Below, in pieces: positions 23,527-33,926 of a stretch of 64,000 nucleotides of DNA (within the stretch, counting starts at the first letter, position 1; each line of letters begins with the position of its first letter). A model generated the notes under the pieces. The model ran no database searches. It was not told the origin of the DNA and saw nothing but the letters and a program-made list of their open reading frames with translations. Made by a program: the position numbers and the translations under genes. Source of the DNA: Acytostelium subglobosum LB1 (taxonomy: Eukaryota > Evosea > Eumycetozoa > Acytosteliales > Acytosteliaceae). The stretch is from NCBI RefSeq assembly GCF_000787575.1, contig NW_012236527.1, positions 186,001 to 250,000 of the forward strand, given 5' to 3'.

Positions 23527-25185
23527 TCAACATTGTTCTAATATATTGATTGTATGGTATTGAGTAATCTTGTTTCCTTTAACTAGGACACATATACAGT
23601 GTTGATCATCTATCTTGCGCAATTTGAAGTATGATTGAATACCATAAGCAATAGTGGTTCTTTGTAATAGGATGTTTGTGAATTTGGAGATAGACGATCC
23701 ATGCCAATCGATGTCATTGATGACAGTCGATTCCGGGAAGTGAGTGACCAATCGAAGATTATTGATCCAAATTGGGTCCTTGGACTTTGGACCTTTGAAC
23801 ATCCCAGGGAATTGTGTTTCCTCAATGTTTAACTCCTCAAGTTGATGTCCCTCGATGGACATCGTCCTACATCTATTAAACTGTATCATTGAGTTCAATG
23901 TAAGATGAGTTAGACCACGAGGGAGATTTATTTCATGGTTGAAATCTCGACCTAATCGCAACCATTTGAGGGTCTCTGGCAATATGGCCTTCCGGAATCG
24001 CATGTTGAATTTAGGTCCGCCAAAGTCCAACCTGGTCAGAGACAATGGTATCTGAGTCGTTGTCAATCTTTTGAATGGTGCCCTCCTCAGCACTAATGTA
24101 TCCAGAGATGAAGGTAGTAGACCTGGCGTAAATATGTTACTCTTATAATCAAACCCCAATTGTAATGACCTAAGCATCCTGGGCAAGGAACCTTTTGTGA
24201 ATGGTTTGTCAAAGGAGATTCCAAACTTGAGTGTCGTGAGGAACAGTGGGAGACGGCCATGTATTGTTTGATTGAAATTCGCTCCAAAGGTCAACTTGGT
24301 GATTGAGTCTGGTAGAGATCCAGGGACTAGAGGATCATTGAAGCCACTGCCTAGTCTTAGTGTGTGCAACGAATTTGGCAATGATCCAGGGTCCAGCGAA
24401 TGGTAGAATTCGCTTTCTTTACTAAACTTGAGTATCAAGAGAGTTGAAGGGAGTACGCCAGGTGGGAGTGGATAGTAGTATTGGTCTCCAAAGTGAAGCG
24501 CTGTGAGTGACACAGGTAGAATATCTTTGGATACCAAATTTTGATTGAATTCATCCGAGAGGATGAGTGTCTGGAGTGAGTCTGGAAGTGAGCCCAAGGC
24601 AAAGGGTGAGGAATTTCGGAATCCATCTATGGACTTGATTGTTAATGTGATGAGAGATGATGGTAGAATGTGAGGTCTAATCATATATGGTGGTGATCCC
24701 AGAGTGAGTGTTGTGAGTGATGGTGGCAAGACACCTGGTTTAAGTTTGTGACGGAAGTTCTTGGCCTTCAACTCTGTGATTGATGGTGGCAGTGAGCCTG
24801 GTTGGAGCTCATGATCATATTCTCCAATGACCAGCTTTGTCAATGATGAGGGTAGGTATCCCTGTGTCATAGGTTTCTTCGAATTGATCTTCAAAGTGTT
24901 GATCGATGAAGGCCATTTGCATGGAATCAGTTCGCCTCCCTTACATGATTCAATGATCTTCATCATTGAGTTGTCTAATCTTGTAGAGGGCACAATGATA
25001 CCTGGTCGTCGACCTAGATGAATAACTTTTCTAAACTGAAGGTCTGGCAACTGATTGCTCATTATCACAAACATACGTGTGCAAGTCAGTCCCAAACAAA
25101 CAATATCCAACACATCAGACTGATCATCATATTCGTTTAGATGACGGAATATCTGTTTGATCAATAGATGTGGCAGTCTATCCAT
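23527..25185 (-). CDS. FNIP repeat protein with F-box-like N-terminus (copy 2)
   Basis: A single-exon 552-residue paralogue of the gene at 21695-23362. It shares the start MDRLPHLLIKQIF and the CLGLTCTRMFVIMSNQLP block, repeat order, and many identical stretches such as LKINSKKPMTQGYLPSS. The tandem arrangement and conserved spacing point to a local gene duplication followed by divergence. Repeats fill residues about 100-440; the C-terminal 100 residues are less repetitive. The role would be the same as for copy 1. Confidence 0.9.
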   Translation of the reverse strand: MDRLPHLLIKQIFRHLNEYDDQSDVLDIVCLGLTCTRMFVIMSNQLPDLQFRKVIHLGRRPGIIVPSTRLDNSMMKIIESCKGGELIPCKWPSSINTLKINSKKPMTQGYLPSSLTKLVIGEYDHELQPGSLPPSITELKAKNFRHKLKPGVLPPSLTTLTLGSPPYMIRPHILPSSLITLTIKSIDGFRNSSPFALGSLPDSLQTLILSDEFNQNLVSKDILPVSLTALHFGDQYYYPLPPGVLPSTLLILKFSKESEFYHSLDPGSLPNSLHTLRLGSGFNDPLVPGSLPDSITKLTFGANFNQTIHGRLPLFLTTLKFGISFDKPFTKGSLPRMLRSLQLGFDYKSNIFTPGLLPSSLDTLVLRRAPFKRLTTTQIPLSLTRLDFGGPKFNMRFRKAILPETLKWLRLGRDFNHEINLPRGLTHLTLNSMIQFNRCRTMSIEGHQLEELNIEETQFPGMFKGPKSKDPIWINNLRLVTHFPESTVINDIDWHGSSISKFTNILLQRTTIAYGIQSYFKLRKIDDQHCICVLVKGNKITQYHTINILEQC

Positions 25186-25424
25186 GCTAAATGAAGTATG
25201 TATCTATTCTAACTTTTGTTATTATTTGTACGAACTTGAAATTTGATGAAATCGAGGAGTCCTCATTTGGAATCCATATTATTGGACAACAAATTAATAA
25301 TAAAATTAAAAATTCATACGTCTGATCGATCATAGATATAATTTAAATAAATAATAAATAATTAATTAATTAATAATGATTGATTAATGTGATTGAAGGT
25401 GGAAACGAAAACTACTTGAATTTA
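25186..25424. other. Short AT-rich intergenic region
   Basis: Very AT-rich (AATAATAAATAATTAATTAATTAA-like run near 25345-25375). It should contain the promoter of FNIP copy 2 and the 3' end of the release factor gene. No gene was seen. Confidence 0.5.
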
Positions 25425-26919
25425 TCATTGATCAGCACCATCACCAACCAGTTTATTCAGGTCCTTCAGCTGGAATTGTATCATAATATCTTCGATCAGA
25501 TCACCAAGTGTCTCGCCAGACATTATAGAGTCGATCTCTTTGGTGGAAACATTGACGCGATGATCGGTGACACGATCCTGTGGGAAGTTGTAAGTTCTAA
25601 TTCGCTCGGATCTCATGCCGCTGCCAATCTGTGAGTTCCTGTCGGTGGAGCGCTCAGTCTGCAAACGGATGCGCTCTCTCTCGTAGAGACGCGCACGCAG
25701 CACCTTCATGGCCTTGGTCCTGTTCTGCAGTTGTGATCGCTCATCCTGCATGCACACGGTGATGCCCGTGGCCAAATGGACGATGCGCACGGCCGAGTCT
25801 GTCGTGTTGACAGACTGGCCACCATTGCCCGACGATCGGTACACATCGATCTTGAGGTCGCGGTCGTTGATCTTGATGTCCACCTCCTTGGGCTCGGGAA
25901 GGATGGCCACTGTCACTGTGCTCGTGTGAATCCTGCCTTGTGTCTCTGTGTCGGGTATGCGCTGTACTCGATGCACGCCAGACTCGTGCTTCAGGAAGCC
26001 AAACACTCCCTTGCCGCTGATCGATGCGGAGCACTCGCGTGCGCCACCTACATCTGTGCCCGACACATCGAGCGACTCGAAGCGCCAGCCCTTCTGGCTG
26101 GCGTATCCTTCGTACATTTGGAACATCTCCAGTGCAAAAAGTTGAGCCTCGCCACCGCCAGTGCCAGCGCGTATCTCTATGATTGCATTGCCATCGTCGT
26201 CCTTGTCCGATGGCAACAGACTGTATATCAATGACTTTTCCAACTCGGTCAGTGCCTCGCCCATCTGTTTCAAGTCGGCGACAATCATTGCTCGAGTCTC
26301 CTCATTGCTCTCGAGCTCCAGTAGTTGGCTCAGTTCCTGTAGCTCGCCAACAGACTCAATATAAGACTTGAAGTATTGTACTGATTCAGTGAGTTCATCA
26401 ATCTCCTTCGATGTAGTTTTAATATCATCCTGTGACAATGTTTGCTATGATTGATTGATTGATTGAGGGAGGGAGGTTAGTCTCTTGAGTCGCGGGGATG
26501 AATGATCGGCGACTTGATGTTAAACATACAGACTCCATCAATGACTTGAGGCCATCGTATCGTCTCGCCATCATTGACAACTTGGTCTGTAGTTGAGATG
26601 TGAGTGTTGGTTTGAAGTAATGATATGTCGAGTCTAAGAATGTAATGCTATAGGTGTCTTTTGGAGGTTGTGTACTGTAATGATTGTATGTTGATTGAGT
26701 TGTAAATGTACATAATAATGAAGGTTTGATGTTATAACTTGTCCATTGTATCGATGACCAGTTGTTGCCTCTACTCTGTTGATGTTGAAGGTAGAGTGAT
26801 TGTGTTTGTGTTTGAGTCTGAGTCGATGTCGATGTCGATGGTCTAAGTAATGAGCGTGTACTCTGCCTCAGACTGAGGACATTGTTTGGTAACTTGTTGA
26901 GCAATGTTCGATGCCACAT
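25425..26919 (-). CDS. mtrf1: Mitochondrial peptide chain release factor 1
   Basis: Two exons, 26919..26530 and 26444..25425, join in phase 0 and encode 469 residues. The first 100 residues are Ser/Thr/Gln-rich and basic, suitable for mitochondrial import. The PCRF region is followed by the class-I release factor domain with the catalytic GGQ in YRSSGNGGQSVNTTDSAV, and by the downstream RSERIRTYNFPQDRVTDHR and DHRVN blocks typical of RF1. By family it recognises UAA/UAG and hydrolyses peptidyl-tRNA in mitochondria. The length fits mitochondrial RF1 with its leader. The intron contains a CAATC repeat before the acceptor. Confidence 0.93.
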
Positions 26920-27085
26920 TGAGTCTCGATCCTTGTATCTATATGTCTATCTGTTAATGAAACATGAATGAATGAATAATGAAAGACATGCCGACTAAGT
27001 GTCGTTCGTTTTTGTCAAGCACCAGCCATCGATCAAGATTCAATCGATGGAGGAGGTAGTATAGTATGTACATCAGTTTATTACT

Positions 27086-27472
27086 TTATTCGCTATTGTT
27101 GTTGTCTTTGTTTGAAGAGACAGGCTGTTTACTGCTTCCAATATCCTAATGATTGATTAAATGTGAGTGAGTGAGGGAGTCAGTACACGAACTGATTGAT
27201 TGATTGGGTCGACTGTAACATAATATAGTACATACTCTTGAACCAGAGTTGAGGAATGTACCTCTGATGGATGCGTTCCTACCCATTATAAGTGTACCGT
27301 CTGGGTTCTTCTTCTGCTTTTGTTTGGATTGTACAAAGTAGATTGGGTATGCAAAGGCCAATGCAATGAAGCCAACGATTCCTAGACCAACCCAGACATT
27401 CCTTCTCTTTAAGTTACTATTCGTAATCGGATTGTTTGGAGGTATGGAGGACATGTTGACTCTTCTCTTCAA
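27086..27472 (-). CDS. Small single-pass membrane protein
   Basis: Two exons, 27472..27236 and 27145..27086, join in phase 0 and encode 98 residues. An N-terminal basic patch (NLKRRNV) precedes one membrane helix (WVGLGIVGFIALAFAYPIYF), then a Lys-rich segment and a polar tail ending in NKDNNNSE. Size and shape suit a small inner-membrane or assembly factor of mitochondria, but I cannot name it. A second in-frame ATG at residue 7 (MSSIPPNNP) is an alternative start. It sits just upstream of the release factor gene on the same strand. Confidence 0.7.
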
Positions 27473-28236
27473 CTTATGTATCTATGTATATTTATAATGT
27501 TTGATTGATTGGATTGGTTGATTGATTGATGTTTTTGATCAACGTCATCATGAGGAATTGGTGGATCAATGAAATGATGATCTTGTACAAGATGGATAAG
27601 TAGGTTGATGATACAATGGTATCAAGACTACTCTTTGGCGGACTTGGCAATGGGATATCGGATCTCTATTAGTAAGTCCTAAACCATAATCATAAAAGAC
27701 GAATCATGGTTATGAAACGAGTCAGACGACGATCGAAAACGAATAAGCCTGTGTTCATTCCCTGTGGCTTGGTTTAGCATCAAAGCAGCATTTTTGAGGA
27801 ACACAAAGAACGAATCCCCCTAATCATCTGTTGCGGTCTCTTCAAGGCATGCAATCTTTATCCACCATGGTCAACTTTGGTGTATAGACAGTTGTGATAA
27901 TACATTCATTCATTCATTTAAACATAAACTCTAAAAGATAAACAACAACACGATTGAATATGATATGATATACCTACCTTGAGTGATGGTTATAATTATC
28001 TCTTTGAAGTTATAACTCCATGAGCTGAATGAATGAATAAAGGAATGAGGTCTATTCATTATTATTACCTCTTGTCGGTTGCCCTCGGATCTTATCATTC
28101 ACTCACTTCCACTAAATAAACTACAAGTTGTACTCTACACAAACAGAGCGAACAAAGAAATAAGGGATGGTCAAGTCAATATTGACAAGTATGTATATTA
28201 ATTAATTATAAGTTGCTAAGCTTAGCTAAGTTTAGT
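27473..28236. other. Intergenic region with a hairpin-rich block
   Basis: Bases about 27630-27900 have mixed composition, unlike the AT-rich flanks, and no long frame. A near-perfect 9-bp hairpin (CATAATCAT / ATGGTTATG, 12-nt loop) lies at about 27686-27715. A shorter AAGCC/GGCTT pair lies near 27747-27772. The block could encode a structured RNA; I could not match it to a known class. The rest is AT-rich leader and terminator DNA. Confidence 0.3.
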
Positions 28237-29699
28237 TTAGTTGGGGACACATCTGGCACCGGTTGGGGTGTTGATGCAGTGAGTGGTGGCAGAGCAGCGA
28301 ACCATGGTGCAGTCGGTGGTTCCGTTGGGGACACAGATTGGACCGGTTGGGGTCTCGAGACAGTGGGTCTCGGCAGTGCAGCGGACCATGGTGCAGTCGG
28401 TGAAGACGTTGGGCACGCAGTGGGCTCCGGTTGGGGTATCCTCGCAGTGAGTGGTGGCATTGCAGCGGACCATGGTGCAGTCGGTCACTGGGGTGTTGGG
28501 GACACAGCCGGCGCCGTTTGGTCCGACCTCGCAGTGCATGGTGGCGTTACATCTGACGGTAGTGCAGTCAGAGACAACGTTTGGCACGCAGTGGGCACCG
28601 GTTGGGGTGTCCTCGCAGTGAGTGGAGGCGTTGCAGCGGACCATGGTGCAGTCAGTGATTTGAACGGTGTTTGGGACACAGCCAGCGCCGTTTGGACCAA
28701 CCTCGCAGTGCATGGTGGCGTTACACTTGACAGTGGTGCAGTCAGAGACAACGTTTGGGACGCAGTGGGCACCGGTTGGGGTGTCCTCGCAGTGAGTGGA
28801 GGCGTTGCAGCGGACCATGGTGCAGTCAGTCACTGGGGTGTTGGGGACGCACTGGGCACCAGTTGGGGTGTTGATGCAGTGAGTGGTGGCGGTGCAGCGG
28901 GCCATGGTGCAGTCGGTGTAGTCGTTGCTAAGGCAGATTGGTCCGGTTGGGGTCTCGACGCAACGTGTGGTGGCGTTACAGCGGACCATGGTGCAGTCGG
29001 TGGTGGTGGCGGCGGCGATGTCGGAAATGACAACCTCGTCTGGGACACAGTTTGGTCCCTCAGCCTCCATGACGCAGTGGTATCCGAGGGCACATCTGCT
29101 GTTGGCGCAGGTGAGGTCGGTGACACAGGAACCAGCTCCGGTGACTGGGTCAGTCACGCAGTGGAAACCCTCCATACATCTGATCTGAGCGCAGGTGACG
29201 ACAACCTCGTCTGGGACACAGTTTGGTCCCTCAGCTTCCATAACGCAGTGGTATCCGAGAGCACATCTGGTGTTGGCGCAGGTAAGGTCGGAGACACAGG
29301 AACCAGCTCCGGTGATTGGGTCGTTGACGCAGTGGAAGCCCTCCATACATCTAATCTGAGCACAGGTGACAACGGTGTCTCTGACACAGTGGCCAGCGCC
29401 AGTGATTGGGTTGGTCTCGCAGTGGTATCCAGACTTACATCTGATCATAGCGCATGTGACGACGTTGTCAGCAATGCAGTGTCCCTGACCAGCAGCGTCA
29501 TCGACACAGTGATATCCAGCGCGACATCTAATGAGCTAATAATATTTGATTGATTGATTGTTAGAATGAGCGGGCACATGTGGGAAAGGTCAGGGAGGGG
29601 GAGGGCAAGACGACATACCTGGCAGCTAGTGACAGCTTGGGCGGCAACCATCATGGAGGCCAAAACGACAATGTTGACAAGAAGAATGCTAGTTCTCAT
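28237..29699 (-). CDS. Secreted Cys-rich follistatin-like repeat protein
   Basis: Two exons, 29699..29619 and 29535..28237, encode 459 residues. Exon 1 is a signal peptide (MRTSILLVNIVVLASMMVAAQA). Exon 2 is a chain of short four-Cys units, first with Gly-Tyr/Phe-His-Cys (CAQIRCMEGFHC), later with Thr-His-Cys (CTMVRCNASTHC) ending PTGAHCVPN. This is the follistatin-N-like pattern common in dictyostelid spore-coat and extracellular-matrix proteins. Asn-Ala-Thr/Ser sites suggest N-glycosylation. I infer a secreted matrix, sheath or coat protein. The DNA repeats are nearly identical between units, suggesting recent unequal exchange. A long antisense frame (446 codons) is a by-product of this repeat. 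Confidence 0.85.
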
Positions 29700-30036
29700 G
29701 TTTGTATATATGTGTATTATGTGTAAGTATGAAGAATGAATGTCTGAANTTGATGAGGTGAGCATGCTCACCTTTATAAGCAATCGGTCTGTCCACCAGA
29801 TGGTATGTCTACCATCAATTCCACACATTTACTCGCGCGCGGTCGACAGACATACCGCGGAGTGAGCAGAGAGAGAGAGATAATGTGCCAACCTCTTGGG
29901 TGGACGGGCGAGCGGGGGTTAGGTCATAACACGACCCCACAACCCCATAACGACGTCGCGAAAGGACGACAATAACCTCCCCTCTTTCCTTTATCCATCA
30001 GTAATTCATAGGCTACAAGGCCTTTGATGGGTAGTA
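29700..30036. promoter_or_regulatory. Upstream region of the secreted repeat gene
   Basis: This is the probable promoter of the minus-strand secreted protein gene. An n at 29749 marks an uncalled base in the leader. Bases about 29890-29960 are unusually G/C-rich (GGACGGGCGAGCGGGGG), like the G-rich boxes that precede cAMP-induced developmental genes in dictyostelids. No binding site can be proven from sequence alone. Confidence 0.35.
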
Positions 30037-30913
30037 TGTGATGTCACTGTTGGCCAAGGTATTTGGGTTTGCTTGCAGCCAAGTAGACTTTAGTGAGAGG
30101 ACATTGTTTTGTAAATGTAAATGTGATTGATTGATTGATTGGATGTGTGTGAGTGCGCTCACTCCTGATCTTCAACCCCCAAAATAATAAACGGGGCCGA
30201 CCTGACGGACGCTGCGTCCACGAGCGAGCTGGGTCGCACCCACCCGTGTATGCAATCCAATCAAAATCAAATGACAACCTAATCATAGACTCGGGCAGTC
30301 AGTCCACATTATGTTAAACGTGATCATATCATTGGTGAATATCTCCTATGGTCGCGGCCCCGCCCACCACATTAATCGTCATCATCAATCACCTGGTGAG
30401 TAAGTAAGTAAATATGCCAAGATATTACTCGGGAAGATGCTAGCCATATTCATCATGGTATGGTCACGGTATGGTATGTTGGTGGTATCTATTCGTGATG
30501 GTCCATCGGTCCCTCATCCTAGTACTTTGCAGGATGTGTTGTTTATCTTGTGTTGATGCTTGTCAACTTCCCACTTCTTGACACGAAGTTTAAAGTCGTT
30601 GCACACTCGGATGTTGGTGGCGGGGTAGGGTAAGGGTAGACCTAGCCCCAACTTATCTCGTCCAGTGTTGTTGGGATCTCTAGCAACGAGTGGTTGACTG
30701 CCTGACTGACCAGTCGATAGATTGATTGATTTGATTGAGTTATATTTAAAGACGACTGTCAATGGGTAGGCCTGTCGGTAACACCAAATAATCGATCATG
30801 GACTGGATGGCTTTAAGTATGTTTGCACTCCCAAAGACAAGAAGATCATCGTTTTGATTGAATGAACATCGATCCAACTGATGCCATGACGTCAATGTAT
30901 TGAATGGCGACAT
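30037..30913 (-). other. Unresolved coding-like exons
   Basis: Several minus-strand frames look coding, but I could not join them. Bases 30762..30514, and upstream to about 30773, read PLTVVFKYNSIKS...NIRVCNDFKLRVKKWEVDK and end with TGA. A frame from ATG 30913 reads MSPFNTLTSWHQLDRCSFNQ. A third starting at 30286 reads MIRLSFDFDWIAYTGG...RPRLLFWGLKIR and may splice at a GTGAGC donor to an exon ending YLGQQ. No family is recognised. They may be one or two small genes, or a decayed gene. GC content is high for non-coding DNA here. Confidence 0.35.
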
Positions 30914-31030
30914 GTTGTTGACATAGCCAGACCGATGTGATGGATGGATGGTACATGTTTGGATTCAAAAGAGATACCTGTCATCTTTAAACATTTACAT
31001 TTTATAAGTTCTACTACCTTTGACTCCTCC

Positions 31031-32912
31031 TCAAGGTAGACCAGGAATTCGATTGTATAACATCTTCTCCATTCTCCTCACTGTATTGTCCTCCATCAGA
31101 TTGAACACTTCATTGTAAAAGTCGCCTTTAGTGATGTCCAGTGACTTGGGTATGACCTTCTGCTCAAGTATAAATATTAGTATGATTCCAGTGGAATCAC
31201 TCCACTCCAGTCCACACAGCTATAACATACATTGTTTCCTCTCTTGATTTGATTATAACAGTTGTGGACATCGTTTAGTTCGGTGAGATCTATACCACCT
31301 AGGGTGTTGACTCCGACTAGTTCGCGAGGTATGATTGGTGCACTGGTCTTGGTGCTGTTTGTTCTAAACACTGGTGTTGAGGCCATTGCATGAAGCGAGG
31401 CCGAGAAGTGAAAGGCATTCTTATTGCGCAGTTGTTTGAATGCATGGTAAGGCTCGGCCAACTCATACAGTTTGAAGCAATTGAAGTAAACGATCAACTC
31501 GTCCCATATGTCTAAGTTAGGTGAGTGAGGGAGTCAGTCGCTCAATCCATCAATCAATCAATCAACTGCCTTGTTCCAAACATACTCAATGTAATATCGA
31601 TGGGAATTGGTGGACTGACGATCTGGCAGGTGTATAGAAGATAGAGACAGTAGATGATGGCCGACTTGCAGTTGACGGGTTGGTTGACCATGGTGTAGCC
31701 AATGGCGCCATAGTAGAGGATGTGAATGAGGTCGGGCTGGTGGGGATGCACCTGGAAGAAGTCATTGAGGACTGCCTCGCGCTTCCAAATGTCCTTGAAT
31801 GCCGAGAAGCTAAACTCGTGCGACTGCTGGAACTGGAAGATGATGTTCTTGACGGCCTCGAGCAGGAGGTCGGGGTTCTTGATCAGGTGCTCGGCGCGCT
31901 CACGATTCTTCTTGAGCTCCAGGTGTATGTCGGCGTCGGTGTCGACGACCTGGTCGTCCTTCTTTCTCTTGCGGCCTCTGTGTGTGAAGTTGGTCAGGTT
32001 GGTGGCGGGCAGTCCGCTGGAGTTCCTGATCTGTGTCGCCAGGTATGCTTTGCTTGAGGAGGTTGACGTTTGAGATGGCGATGGTGGTGGTGGTGTATCC
32101 ACCGACCCTGTACCAATCGACATTGTGGTTGGAGATGTATCTCCTGCGGTCTCTGGCGTGGCTGGGACTGACGCGGCAGGCGGTGGCACCGCTGCTGCTT
32201 TCTTTTTCCTTGGTGTATATTTCCTCTTTGGAGGTTTGATCACTTCCATTGGAGGAGGTGTTTGTGTCGCAGGTGGTGTAGGTTCTTCATTCGGTGTTGT
32301 ACTTGTTGGGGTCGTCGTCGTAGTTGATGTTGTAGATGTTGTTGGTGTTGTTGGGGCCGTTATTGGAGCCGATGGTTGAATCGTTGGTGTTGTTGATGTT
32401 GCAAGTTCAGTTGTGGCCATTAAAGGGGAGGATGGTATTGTCAATGTTTCTTTCGATGTCTCTGTCATAGTCTCCTTCGTAGACTCTGTTGTTGGTTCGG
32501 TCGTAGTCTCAGTGGTAGTCATAGCCACTGTCTCTGTCATATCTGCCTCTGTCGTAGTAGCAGCAGTAGTGGTTGTTGTTGTTGCTGTCGATGTGGATGT
32601 AGATGATGTAGATGATGTAGATGTAGTTGTGGTCGATGTGGCTGGTTCATCTTCAGCGGGAGAGTCATCTTCATTATCATTCTCATTTTCATTATCATCA
32701 TCGTCATCAGATATTATGATATGTATCCTCATATCATCAAACTCTTCTGAATTCTCCCTTGACGTATCCTTCTTCCTTCCTTCACTCCTTCGAGCCTTAT
32801 TCTTTGTTCGTGCCATTATCTTGTTCGTTAATTGAGTTGAACCAATGAATGAATTTTTTGAAAGATCTAAAGATGAACTCTTGCCCTCACACAAGTCATT
32901 CGACTTGTTCAT
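31031..32912 (-). CDS. SNAPc subunit 1 (SNAP43)-like protein
   Basis: Three exons, 32912..31586, 31511..31231 and 31162..31031, encode 579 residues. The first 320 residues are low-complexity (acidic Asp/Asn run, long Thr/Ser/Pro stretches) with basic patches. Residues about 325-530 resemble SNAPC1: FSFSAFKDIWKREAVLNDFF, then AIIYCLYLLYTCQ, then NIWDELIVYFNCF and AFHFSASLHA. By family this subunit helps bind snRNA promoters for RNA polymerases II and III. The start at 32912 is preferred because of its AAAAAAAATG context; MARTKNKARR at 32816 is the alternative. Exon 3 could begin three bases later (tandem acceptor). Confidence 0.7.
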
Positions 32913-33024
32913 TTTTTTTCAAATTCACTTCATTCGAGTTATTTGAGCTTCATCATCACTTCTGAAGGACGATTCACTCATTCATTCAATCAATACTTCT
33001 ACATACATACATATATACATAGTC

Positions 33025-33926
33025 ATGACAGTACTTCACTTCTTGAGCTGCGTAGGAATAACCTATGCCCCAATATACATTGCTTACAAGTCAACTAGAA
33101 TGTGCGTTACAAGTCAATTACCCTATGATGACTCGATGAAGTAGCGAGACTATGATGCTACTTTGGAATCAACATACTGACTCTATCTCCCACGACATCC
33201 TCTCCACATATGCTCACTCAATCAATCAAACAATCCAATCAATCAAACATTAGTGGCGAGTTCAAATCATTCTCACCAGTTCTGTTTGGCGCTGCTGGCT
33301 ATTTTGTAACGCAGTTGGCAAAGATGATGTTGCTCGCTACATTCTTGCCATCGTTTGATACATCAATATATAGCGTATATCAAGAGGTTATTCGCCTGTT
33401 CAACGGTGTTGTCGACTTGTTTGCAATCTTTGTTTTGCTGCATCTGTCGCACGCACCAAAGGATGTGCGCGCCCTTGGCATCGGCCTGGGTTGGGCACTG
33501 GCCGACGCACTACCTCGTGTCTACTCGCTGTGGGGCGCCATGCCACTCGAGTTTGACAGCATGCACCTGATCAACTCATTCGAGAGCAACGTCGCGACAC
33601 TTCACTCGGTGGCCATCTGCTACGTGGTGGCCTCGCTGACACGCAAGCAAAAGAAGAGCGGCAACAACAGCAACAACAGCGGCAGCAACATGCTCACAGA
33701 CTTCCTGTCGATCCTCAGGACGCCATCGATGGCCCTGCTCTCTCTGATCATCTATCTGACTGTGCCACTGGTGCACAGCTATCTCAACCTGGTCGTTGGC
33801 GCCAATGCCTTTGTCCTTCTCGCTGTAAATATCGCAATGGTCTTGGCCAACTCATTACTGATCGTCAGCGGTCCACTCAAGTCTGAGCTTGCCTCATCAT
33901 CATCGCCCACAATGGCAAGACAATAA
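33025..33926 (+). CDS. tmem147: TMEM147 homologue (BOS complex of the ER translocon)
   Basis: Two exons, 33025..33101 and 33254..33926, encode 249 residues. Exon 1 (MTVLHFLSCVGITYAPIYIA) aligns with the human TMEM147 start [20 protein letters not shown]. Exon 2 continues with LFGAAGYFVTQLAKMMLLAT and GWALADALPRVYSLWGA, matching conserved segments, and has about seven hydrophobic helices. By family it forms the BOS complex with Nicalin and NOMO in the multipass translocon of the ER. A Lys/Asn/Ser insert near residue 180 is specific to this lineage. The intron ends in CAATC repeats. Confidence 0.9.

Noticed and set aside
28213-29553. A 446-codon plus-strand frame, Gly/Val/Ser-rich
   Set aside because: It is antisense to the Cys-rich repeat gene, which has a signal peptide, intron and regular Cys spacing; the frame is open only because the repeat unit length is a multiple of three.
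32125-32835. Plus-strand Val-rich and Ser-rich frames
   Set aside because: Antisense to the Thr/Ser/Pro stretches of the SNAPC1-like gene.
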